Below are positions 55,048 to 64,000 of a DNA stretch of 64,000 nt, piece after piece. The notes beneath the pieces were generated by a model. The model saw only the letters and a program-made list of their open reading frames with translations, was not told the DNA's origin and searched no databases. This DNA comes from Cordilura impudica (taxonomy: Eukaryota > Arthropoda > Insecta > Diptera > Scathophagidae): the NCBI GenBank assembly GCA_963682025.1, contig OY821518.1:13722100-13786099 (forward strand). Direction: 5' to 3'. Every line of letters starts with the position of its first letter. The stretch's first letter is position 1. A program made the translations under genes and the position numbers.

Positions 55048-55473
55048 CTATTGCCCCTCATAAAGCCTGGATATAGGTTTGTCCCCCCTGATCCTGATTG
55101 CTGTTGCCAGGGCTTTCCTTTTTACCACTATATGTAGTGGACTTAGGTCCAATAGTGCTTCCAGCGATGCTGTTGGACATGTCCTCATTGCACTCGTTAT
55201 CCCAATGCACGCTAATCTTTGTATTTTACTTAACTCCATTTGAGTTGACTTCAGATCTGTTCTTTTGGCCCACGCTATAGCCCCATAGGTCACAATTGGG
55301 CGGACCATCATAGAGTACATCCAGTGCAAGATGCTGGGTTTACATCCCCAGGTTTTACCCACTACCCTCCTGCGTATCATTGTAGCTCGCTTGGCTTTCT
55401 CAGTGATGTGGTCGACATGCGCCTTCCATGTTAACTTACTGTCCAGTACTATCCCCAGGTATTTCACTTCCAC
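55048..55473 (-). pseudogene. LOA-like reverse transcriptase, thumb region
   Basis: VKYLGIVLDSKLTWKAHVDH starts the block that follows the polymerase palm, then IVTYGAIAW and LSKIQRLACIGITSAMRT follow. It is out of frame with the core at 55436-56329, which it overlaps slightly, and with the RNase H frame, so two frameshifts separate the three parts. Confidence 0.82.
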
Positions 55474-56329
55474 CTTTGGTTCGATGACTTCCCCCAGAAT
55501 TTGACGGATTGATGTCCAATCCTGTTGCCCTACACCATTGACATATAATCCTCAACCCTCTTTGCACAATGTCGCATAGGGTTTCCTCGAATTTGCCTCT
55601 TGCTATTAAGACCATACCGTCTGCGTAGCCTTGACATTCTATTCCTGCTTCCGACAGTTTCATTAGTAATTCGTCCACAACTAGACTCCACATTAAGGGC
55701 GAAAGAACTCCTCCCTGTTGCCATCCTCTGGTTGTGTTGACGGCTATGGTCTCCCCTTCTGCTGTTGTTTCTAGTGGTCTCATATAGAGCACTTCTACCA
55801 TCCATTTTGATGTCACTGAGTCTACTCCTCTTCGGTTTAATGAGCTTTCAATTACTTCGTGTGAAAGGCTCCTTCTATATCCAGGAAGGCACAAACGGCT
55901 ATCATCTATTGATTTCTGAATAGTTTCCACTAGGCTAGTAAAAGCGGTCTCTGTTGATCTGCCCGCTCTATACGCATGCTGGTTTGGATGCAACGGCATC
56001 TGCTGTAATATCCCACATCTTAGATAGTTGTCTACAGCTTTTTCAAGTGTTTTCAGTATAAAGGATGTTAGGTTTATCGGTCTGAAGGATTTTGGATGTA
56101 GGGTGTCCTTCTTCCCCACTTTGGGTATGAACACCACTCTTGCCCTCCTCCATGCCTTTGGTATATACCCCAAGGCCAAGCTGCTACGCCCGATATTTAT
56201 CATGAATGGTAATAATTCTTTCAAGCCCATTTGTAAGAGGGCAGGAAACATACCATCCGTTCCAGGGGCTTTATATGGTTGAAAAGTACCTAAAGCCCAA
56301 TCATTCCCTAGAATAAATTTCAGCTGCAA
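55436..56329 (-). pseudogene. LOA-like reverse transcriptase core, inactivated
   Basis: Motifs in order are YKAPGTDGMFP, AWRRARVVFIPKVGKKD, SFRPINLTSF, HAYRAGRSTETAFTSL, QQGGVLSPLMWSLVVDELL and GYADGMVLI. The active-site motif should read YADD, and here the second Asp is Gly. In the motif A region the open frame gives nonsense (CLPGYRRSL), while the neighbouring frame reads VCAFLDIEGAF, the expected motif A. So a one-base indel is bridged by a long open frame. TRGWQQGG also departs from the usual TRGCPQGG. The enzyme is dead for at least two reasons. Confidence 0.88.
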
Positions 56330-56660
56330 TTTGCCTGCTTGACATTCTTACTTACAAATATATCAAAAGGGTAGTGTATTTTGTAAGTAGATATCGTTAC
56401 TAATAGAACAAATTTAACACACCATTGTATACCTATAGGGCTGTTTAAATGAACGTAATTTGAAATTTTTTGAGTAATTTCATTAAAATTAAAGAAGTGT
56501 TCTACCCATGGATCGTCACGAGTGCAAACGTATATATAGGGTTAAAGAGGACACTTTCACCTTTCTCCAAGTGGTATATGTTTATTGTTCCCTATCGTTC
56601 CCTAAAAGTTCTATTCCACTAAAATTTAAATTTGACAAAAATATAGTAGTTTAATAAATA

Positions 56661-57020
56661 CTAATAGATTCCAGCGCTCGAAATTCGAGTGCAATTTCTA
56701 GGCAGCTTTATTTCTCAACTTAGCCAATTCACAAACCAACACTTTTATGGTTTGTTATTATTGTGAATGAAGATAACAAACTCATTAACAAACACATTAA
56801 CAAATTTAATAAAACACACATAGCATATGTATAATTTTATGTATGTGTCAGTAGCAACTTTAAATGCAACTTACCCAGAATACTGTATAAAAAATTAAAA
56901 ATCTGTAAAACTGCAAATCAGAAATACCTTTTAAATAATGTAAGTTTGATCAAAATCGGCATAAAATGGTAGAACAAAACATCGGTCACAAGAAATCGCC
57001 TAGCCTATTAATATTATAGA
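56661..57020 (-). mobile_element. Non-autonomous Helitron-like element
   Basis: On the plus strand it begins CTAATAGATTCCAGCGCTCG with the hairpin CTCGAAATTCGAG and ends CCTATTAATATTATAGA before a T. It is about 360 bp and well conserved inside. Confidence 0.78.
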
Positions 57021-58566
57021 TTTCATAAAGCCCCTAATATTAAACGGTAGGGTTGCTACCGCTTACAACAACTAAAGACCTATCGATGATAAGTTGCGAG
57101 TAGTAACCATTTATTTTTGATAAAACACAAAAAAATCTCCTTTTTCTGAGATTATAAAAGCAGTTGAGTTTGACAGCATGCCACGCCCACAATTGGCAAT
57201 AGTTTAACCTAATAGCTACAAAATGGCGTTAAAATTTAAAAAATCGGTAACAAAAATTAAGACTTTTGGCCAATGAAATCAAAATTTCAGCCACAGTGCG
57301 GCGTTCTGAAGCAGTTCTTTAAAATAATCGATAACCAACTAAATAGAGGGAAAGTTTTCAGTTATTGTATAGTAAAAGTTTCCAATGTTTTGCAACAGCA
57401 TGAAAATTAATACTTTTAAGATTTGTTTAGTGCTTTTTATGTTCATATTTTTTTCATTTTGTAATAAACACGATAATAAAATTGTTAAATTTAAAACTAA
57501 TAAAAGAGTTTTTAATTTGAAGATCCAATTTTTTGGTATTGACCGTTAAAAGTTTCCATTGTATTGTACCTTACTATATATTGAGATTTGGCATAATATT
57601 AAAAGAATTTGATCAACAGTTGTGAACTTTCGTTGAGAACAAATATAATTAATTCTTTCAGGAAGTGAAAGTTCTCTATGAGATCGTTGCATAATTTGAA
57701 GAACTTGCAATAGAAATTCTGACGATTGCGAAAAACTTTATAATTTAATATCGCTCTTGCAATAAAATATATAATTAAAAATTATTAAGTTGTTGTTATT
57801 TGATCATATTTCTAACACTGACTTCACTTGCATTTCAGTCTTTCAACACTTATTGTCTGGTCCAAGTATGACGATTATATTAATACAGAAGGAGGCAGAT
57901 AGCCTGTTTTACTGTGTGTGTGTGTGTGTGTTTGTCTGAGATTCACACTACGGTATTATTTATTTATGTATTACGAAACTGGTGTACCCCATTCTTTAAT
58001 ACTTTAAAGATATTATTTCGTTGTTGTTTGGGTTGTTCTTTTTAATCTTCAGGTGTGTAATCATTTGTGCTTCTCCTGTGTTGTCAACATATCAAACATG
58101 TTTTGTTGTTGTTGTTGTTGTTGCTGCTGCCATTGTTATTGTTATTAAAAGTGTACCCAAAGAAAATTATATCGCAAGGAAAACGGCCGAGCGGTATGCG
58201 TTTGATGCATTTCGAACAAAAAAGATGTTAAAGAAAAAAAAAGAAAAAAAAAAAACGTTGTTAATAGACCATCGTATTGGATACTATGCAATCCAAATGG
58301 ACACAACAGCAGCCTAAATAAAGACATCACAGACATCGCGCAGCAGTTTAATAATTATGGATTTTAATCTTGACGTTTTCACCGCGAGAATGAAAATGAA
58401 ATCATTTAATATTCAATACAAACATTTCGTTTTACTAATATTCAACCACAGAAACAGAGAAGATTTTATATTGCCAGATGTTTTTCATAAAGATTGTCCC
58501 CATATTGGTATATAAAATAGTGCCAAGTAGTCAAAGAAAACCGCCAATTTTGTGTCATATGTAAAA
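57021..58566. other. Stretch without an identified gene
   Basis: (GT)n at 57915-57931 and a GTT/GCT run near 58106-58133 are visible. The open frame 58021-58317 is driven by these repeats (runs of Val and Ala) and has no recognised domain. A relative of 52171-52220 lies inverted at 57256-57305. Confidence 0.4.
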
Positions 58567-58857
58567 GGCCAGTTAGCCACACGTTGTTAAAATGTATCCG
58601 TACCGTAAATGTGACGTTGGCATTTAATGCAATTATAGAACGTAAAAAACGAAACAGCATGTTGCGGTGTAACATTAACCAAACTTTATCAGCTGTTCAC
58701 AAATGTCACGTACAAACATAGCAAAAATCTATTTTCAACAGATGGGGATGTTCCGGTTACGTAATAGTTGAGTTCGGTAACTGCTCTGAATGCTTTTCAT
58801 GTAACAGAAAAAAACAGCTGACACGTTTGGTTACGGTTACGTGTGGCTAACTAGGCC
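58567..58857. mobile_element. MITE candidate with AGTTAGCCACACGT ends
   Basis: GGCCAGTTAGCCACACGT at the left and its near inverted copy ACGTGTGGCTAACTAGGCC at the right bound about 290 bp without coding sequence. The shared 14-bp core is AGTTAGCCACACGT. A hAT relation is possible from the CAG/TAG-type start, but no 8-bp duplication is evident. Confidence 0.6.
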
Positions 58858-59656
58858 CTAAGGTACGAGCAGTGTGTAGAGTTATAGTTTAAATAGATGT
58901 TATTAAGGTAAAAATTATGAATTTAACCACAATTTTATTTCGACACTAAAAACTCTACCATCATAAGTTTTTTCACTTCAAGATTAGTTCGATCTAACAT
59001 TATTTCACCTCAAAAATTAATTTGTTAATAGAATAATATTTCAACTAAAAATTTGCTATAAGTATTTTCCACCTTAAATATGGAAACAATGTATTTCGAG
59101 GGTATCCTAGATAAGACACAGGTGATTTGATAAAACACTACAATGGTGAATTATTTGCTTTCACCTTAATAGGGTTATCAATTCACTGTTTTAAGTTTCT
59201 TTTAAAATTTTCGACGCGAAAATTGTTAAAGTTAGTGCTTAGTGCTTTTTTTTAGTGTTATTTTTTAATATCAGTGACACCAAATATTTACTTTGTCGTT
59301 AGCAACACAAGTCGAATCTAATGTTGTAATTTTGTCAGTTATTGAAAATAGATGCCGATGATTCACCTGATGAAATGGCAATTTGTTGAATGAATATACA
59401 ATAGAAGTTTGGAATGAAGTGAAATGATTTAAATCCGTTTGAAGCTTCAACTAATCTTGCTATTAAACTTGTGTCGCACTCTTATTCAAATGCTGAAGTT
59501 TAAAGGTTTTTTTTTTTAGCAACAGGAACCTTTTCAAATTCAGAATAAGAAATCGAATGTCATTTTATTCAGTTAATTCTGGACTTTACACCAAAATTTG
59601 ATTGAAAAGAAAATATTTCTGTTGCGAAAGATTTCAAATACCAGATGAAGTAAATA
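58858..59656. other. Stretch without an identified gene
   Basis: I see no recognisable feature. Confidence 0.4.
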
Positions 59657-60134
59657 TCTACAATATTAATAGGTAAGGCGATTTCTTGTGACCGCTGATT
59701 TGTTCAACAGTTTTCTCCCGATTCTGACCAAATGTGTCTTATTTGAAAGGTATTTCTTTTTAGCTGTCCACTGCAATTACAGATTTTAAAATTTTTCATT
59801 TTTGAGTAAAATGCATTTAAAAGATCTACTAACAGATACATAAAATTATATAATCCCGTGTGTGTGTTTATTAAATGTAATGTATATGTGAGTTTGTTTT
59901 CTTCATTCACAATGTTAATTGTGTTGAATTGAAAAATATTTTGGACATAAACCATTCACATTAATAATTGTGTTGAATTTAAACGAATAACATAATCGGC
60001 ATTTTAAAAGTGTTCAATTGTGAATTGGCTGAAATTGATTAGCATAACTTTAGAGTCTTATAACATAATTTATGAAGTGAAAAAATAAAATTTCCTATAA
60101 TTTTCACTCGAATTTTGATGGCTGGGATCTGTTC
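59657..60134 (+). mobile_element. Non-autonomous Helitron-like element, longer variant
   Basis: It begins TCTACAATATTAATAGGTAA after an A. It has CGATTTCTTGTGACCG and TTTGAAAGGTATTTC, an internal doubled block around AATTGTGTTGAATT (59919-59930 and 59967-59978), and a degraded 3' end (CACTCGAATTTTGATGGCTGG). Confidence 0.72.
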
Positions 60135-60159
60135 GATAATTAGTAAAACATTAAAATTT

Positions 60160-60890
60160 TAAGTTTGTAACTACCAAAAATATTTGACCTAGACCCACCT
60201 TTTATTATACTGATTGACTCAGAATCATTCTCTGAGTCGATTTAGCGATATCCGTCCATCTGTCCGTCCGTCAGTCTGCGTGTCCATGTAAACCTTTTAA
60301 TCAAACTACAGGTCGCAAATGTGAATACATTTTGATAAAATTTGGTAAGTTAGCTTCTATCGGCCATAGCATGAACGCTGCTGAAACTGGCGAAAATAGG
60401 TGCATGATCAGACATAGGCCCCATACAAATGACACATATGAAAGCGACTTAAATTGTCATATGATCCAAATTATCATATAGATCTCGGCCAAATTGAGTT
60501 TGTGTGTGTTTATTACACCCATGTGTGTGTTTATTACACCCATGTAGTCCAAAAATAAACCCTATAGGACAATTCTTAGTCATAGCCCCCATATAAAGCT
60601 GCTTCCCGATCTTCATTTAAATTTAAAAAAAAATAAAAATGTTGCACAGATTTTACTCAAAAAAAAAAAAAAAAAAAAAAAAATAAGTGACCTTACCAAC
60701 TATGGTCAGGATCGGTCTATTTTTCGACCTAGTCCCCATATAAAGTAAAAAAATTAATAACAATGCCACTCAAATTTGGTTTATGCTTAGTTTCTATATC
60801 CAATTAGTTGGGCCTAAGAGATAGGGTCTCTAAAGGCATGGTAGAAGATATCATATAGTCGGTCTAGAGCGACTATAATTTTCTTACTTT
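60160..60890 (-). repeat. Mini-me-type dispersed repeat, copy 5
   Basis: It is inverted relative to copies 3 and 4. It has CTGTCCGTCCGTCAGTCTGC at the microsatellite site, a short 22-bp internal duplication (TGTGTGTTTATTACACCCAT, 60514-60545) and a long poly-A (60659-60683). It ends GGTCTAGAGCGACTATAATT. Confidence 0.72.
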
Positions 60891-60924
60891 ACTTTGATTT
60901 TCTGTTACTTTCACAGTTTAATTA

Positions 60925-61440
60925 TACCCTCCACTCCAGTGTATATATAAGTTTGTCATTCCGTTTGTAATAATTAGAAAAAAAATTTTGGACCCCATAA
61001 AATATATATATTTGTGATCCTTATAACAACCGGAGTTGATATAGCGATGTCCGTTTGTCCGTCTGTCCGTCTGTGGAAATCGCAATGACGGCATCAATCG
61101 GGCAGCTAGGGTACTCGTTGACATAAAAAATGATTCACTAACATCCTGAGAAGTTTGCTATTTAGAATCGTCCAAATCGGTCGATTAGGGCCCGAAATTT
61201 GAATGAAGAACTAAAAAAAGTCTTGAAAAAATATAATTTTCTATGTTGTTCTTGTCACGATCACGCCCTCAATAGGACAGCTAGGGTGATCATTTTTAGT
61301 GAGAATGATTCACCAAATTCATGGGAAGATTTCTATTTCAAAAATCATTAAAATCGGTGGAGCAGCTCCAGGGAAATCTCTGAAAAAGTAAAAAAAAAAA
61401 AATGAAAAACATGATATTTCTATATTGTTCTTGTTGTTAT
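60925..61440 (-). repeat. Related GTCY-containing repeat with internal tandem duplication
   Basis: ATACCCTCCACTCCAGTGTA and a TATATATA block precede GTCCGTTTGTCCGTCTGTCC, the general mini-me plan but a different family from copies 1-5. Two units of about 175 bp follow in tandem (61085-61260 and 61261-61440), both with GGACAGCTAGGGT- or GGGCAGCTAGGGT-like sequence and ending TGTTGTTCTTGT or ATTGTTCTTGT. Confidence 0.6.
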
Positions 61441-61792
61441 TCTAAATGTTGCATTGTTGTCATAGCTGAACTTATTGTTTTTGTGGTCGTTGTGGTAATA
61501 ATATAATAAAATAAACCCTTTGTACATTTTTTTTATCAACTCTGGTAGAAAAATTTAAAAGTTTCCATTATTTTGGCATCACTAAAAAAATTTGTTAGAT
61601 CATTTCTGTCATTGCTACGAGCCTGCCTGCAAAATTTCAAATCGAGTGGGTCACGGGAAAGTGGTTAAAAGCGATCCAAAATTTTTTCGACAAGCAGACA
61701 CTACGAGTTAATATAAATGGAGTAAAAATTCACCAACATCTAAACCAAATAATGCTAAAATACCTAGTTGTTAATAAAAAAAAAAAAAACAA

Positions 61793-62414
61793 TTGGGCAA
61801 TTCGCAATGGGTAATATATCGTTGTATCTGTTGTATCGTGTATCACTTTACAATAGTGTAAAATTGTTGTTGGTAATTTTCACTGAAAAATCTGATACAC
61901 GATCCAACTTCATTTGCTATGTTTAGTAAATGTTGTATATTGTATCATAACATATCAGTTCCAAGTGAATGCCAGTTTTTATGAAAAAGAAAAAACAAAT
62001 ACACAGAATTTTATCAGCATAAATAATAATAAAATAAAATATGGCAACTAATGCAAATAACGCAAATACGATAAGTTTATTTATATAAAAATTAATGTTT
62101 ATATTTTTGGTATGTATTTCCTCTTTTAGTACCAACCAAAACATTTAACATTTTTTTTTCATTATAAATTAAAATGCAAGAGGTACGTAACTAAAACTCC
62201 AGGGTATATCTCACGACCAAAAAGCAAACACTAACAAGTGTTTTCTCTTATACAAAATAGCAGAAGCGACGAAGCGATCTTTCTTCGTTGGATCGAAAAT
62301 TACTAAAGAAAGCGTTTTACAATATGAAAATACAACTGAGTGTTCACAACAAATGATTGTATTGTGTATTTCAATACAACATACAATATACAACACCTGT
62401 TGTGAATTGCCCAA
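61793..62414. mobile_element. MITE candidate with TTGGGCAATTC ends
   Basis: TTGGGCAATTCGCAATGGGT at the left and, inverted at the right, TTGGGCAATTCACAACAGGT match at 17 of 20 positions over a 622-bp non-coding element. Both ends continue into TTGTAT/TGTTGTAT-rich sequence. No target duplication could be read, and the superfamily is unknown. Confidence 0.65.
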
Positions 62415-64000
62415 ATGTAAATTTAGCAAAAAAAATTTATGTATTAATTTATTTAAAGAGAAAAACACAAAAATAACGTTTGATGTTGTATTTTGTGTGT
62501 GTAATATTTACATACACATATTATATAATACAAATAATATACATATATTATATATATGTATGTATGTATGTATATTCATAGTAACTGCGTGTTAGAAATA
62601 AATCGGTATATTATTTTATTTACATAAAATTCTGCAATATTTTGTTGTGGGAAAATACATTTCTTTTGCATTAACAGAGTGTCACTTCATTTTGCTCAGC
62701 GTGACTATGCCACAGTAGATGGCGCCACAAATTTTGTTCTAATTAGCTTTCCAATAGTTATTTCTATTTTAACATGAATGTCAATATTTTCAACTAGATA
62801 TCATACAGAACAATGTTAAGAGTATACACGGGCTGGTCTTTTATTATTTCATACGTTTTTTCATTATTCTTTTACAAATATGAACATAAGTTTGGCATAT
62901 TAACTTTTTGTTGTCTTTACAAAATAGAGTTAACGAGTTCATCAATGAGTTTTTTGCTTACAAAACAGTTCTACATAGTTATATAGAACTATTATTCTGC
63001 TTTACCTACAAAATATCTAATTGCGATTACATCTAATTTTTAAAAATTGTTTATAATTAATAAAGCATTATTATTCACATAAATAGAAAATTGCACTTTT
63101 TAAATTTTACCAAATTTAAGAAAATATAAATTCTTATAAAAACTGAAATTAAAATTTCCAATTATAAATTAGAAAATATTAATTGAATTTCAGAAAATCA
63201 TATCAAAACGTCAGAAATAATAATTTTAAATTTAGAAGACATCAATTGCATCTTTAATATATAAATTTTATTCGTTAAACACAAATTGAAATTCCCAAAA
63301 AAAAACACCAAATATGTTTACATTTAAAAATGTTTACATTTAAAAAAAAAAATATTGCCATTCAGGAGATATTAATAACTTTTCAGTACCGCGATTCAGT
63401 AACTTCTTTTAACGATAGTCGAATCGTAAAAAAAGAAAATTGCAAAATTATCAGTAAAATTTTTAAACGATATTCGCTATTGTTAAAGTCAGCTGTTGTT
63501 GTTATCTAAACGACAACCATTTTTCTGTTGTTTATTCAATCGATAAAAACTTAAATGTCGTCATGCATAAATAAAAATCATAAAATAGTGAAAATATTTT
63601 GCTTTTATTAAAAAACTTTTTTATATAAATAAAAAAATTAAATAGCATATTCAATTCATTATTTCATTTTCAAATAAATAAGCAGAAATATTAGTAAAAA
63701 AAATAAAGATATTAAACATAAACATAAAATCATCCTGTCAAACACGAAGTAATTTATTTTTTTCTATTCTTCTTTGTGTTTTTCGCTTATTTTGACAGAG
63801 ATGCCACTCGCTTACAATTTAAATAAATAGAAAAATAGATTTGTCGACTGTCGTTAAGATGTATATACTTAGTGAATCACTTAATCCTTAGTGCAAACAA
63901 CATTAGCTGTCGATATATTTTGCGATTGTCAGAACGTTGAATTTGAAATTTACAGAATCGCACTACAGAAAATATTAATTTAAATTCAATGAATTTAAGA
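62415..64000. other. AT-rich stretch without an identified gene
   Basis: A (TATG)n run lies at 62556-62573. A short higher-GC piece around 62697-62740 (CACAGTAGATGGCGCCAC) has a sequence style common in fly intergenic repeats. I see no gene. Confidence 0.4.

Larger units (their letters stand above)
54065..56345 (-). mobile_element. LOA-like non-LTR retrotransposon, 5'-truncated
   Basis: This is a 2.3-kb relative of the element at 12711-14641 that keeps the reverse transcriptase core, thumb, RNase H and cysteine tail in order on the minus strand. The left border is approximate. The right border is near the point where homology with the other copy ends (GCAAATTGCAGCTG at 56320-56336). It carries a frameshift and an active-site change and is inactive. 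Confidence 0.8.

Noticed and set aside
58021..58317. 98-codon frame with Val/Ala runs, possibly a host exon
   Set aside because: The run comes from a GTT/GCT microsatellite followed by poly-A. No domain, splice context or codon pattern supports it.

Overview
The window is AT-rich eukaryotic DNA, almost certainly from a higher (brachyceran, probably calyptrate) fly. The evidence is the mix of repeats: Helitron-like elements with a CTAG end, GACG-microsatellite 'mini-me'-type repeats, LOA- and I-type retrotransposons with RNase H, Tc1-like elements, a Penelope-like retroelement and a tRNA-derived SINE. I see no convincing host protein-coding gene, rRNA or functional tRNA. The window reads as a transposon graveyard with one young insertion in it.

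Layout. 1-3 kb: decayed Tc1-like and Tigger/pogo-like transposases. 4.8-10 kb: a decayed, uncharacterised transposase-like gene (minus strand) cut into three pieces by a full-length Transib element (6199-9261, with terminal inverted repeats and a perfect 5-bp target duplication) and by a Helitron nested in another Helitron. 10-12 kb: a SINE and unassigned DNA. 12.2-15.7 kb: a Tc1-like element split by an LOA-like retrotransposon, then another LOA-like fragment. 15.8-18 kb: a mini-me repeat beside a second Transib copy that is split by a Helitron. 19.8-22.5 kb: Helitrons, one split by a 1.9-kb foldback element. 22.5-28.3 and 30.4-32.1 kb: two blocks of very AT-rich satellite rich in CGATTAAT, with higher-order periods. 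32.1-40.4 kb: an unclassified minisatellite-bearing repeat (copy A) that hosts a tandem Penelope array and a SINE. 46.0-50.4 kb: copy B of the same repeat in opposite orientation, hosting an I-like retrotransposon and two mini-me repeats. 50-61 kb: Helitrons, a third Transib copy, a long but dead LOA-like element and more mini-me repeats. 58-62.4 kb: two MITE candidates.

The only long intact reading frames are two 830-residue Penelope-like proteins (reverse transcriptase plus GIY-YIG endonuclease) in head-to-tail units with a period of exactly 2841 bp. By eye I found one nucleotide difference between them. A third, 5'-truncated unit ends in an inverted 73-nt copy of the unit boundary. Each unit carries a short two-stem motif resembling a hammerhead ribozyme core. 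All other coding remnants carry frameshifts or stops. The insertions can be ordered in time from their nesting. The most notable items are the Penelope array, the Transib insertion with its RSS-like ends, the uncharacterised transposase-like gene it interrupts, and the unclassified A/B repeat that has accumulated several retroelements.
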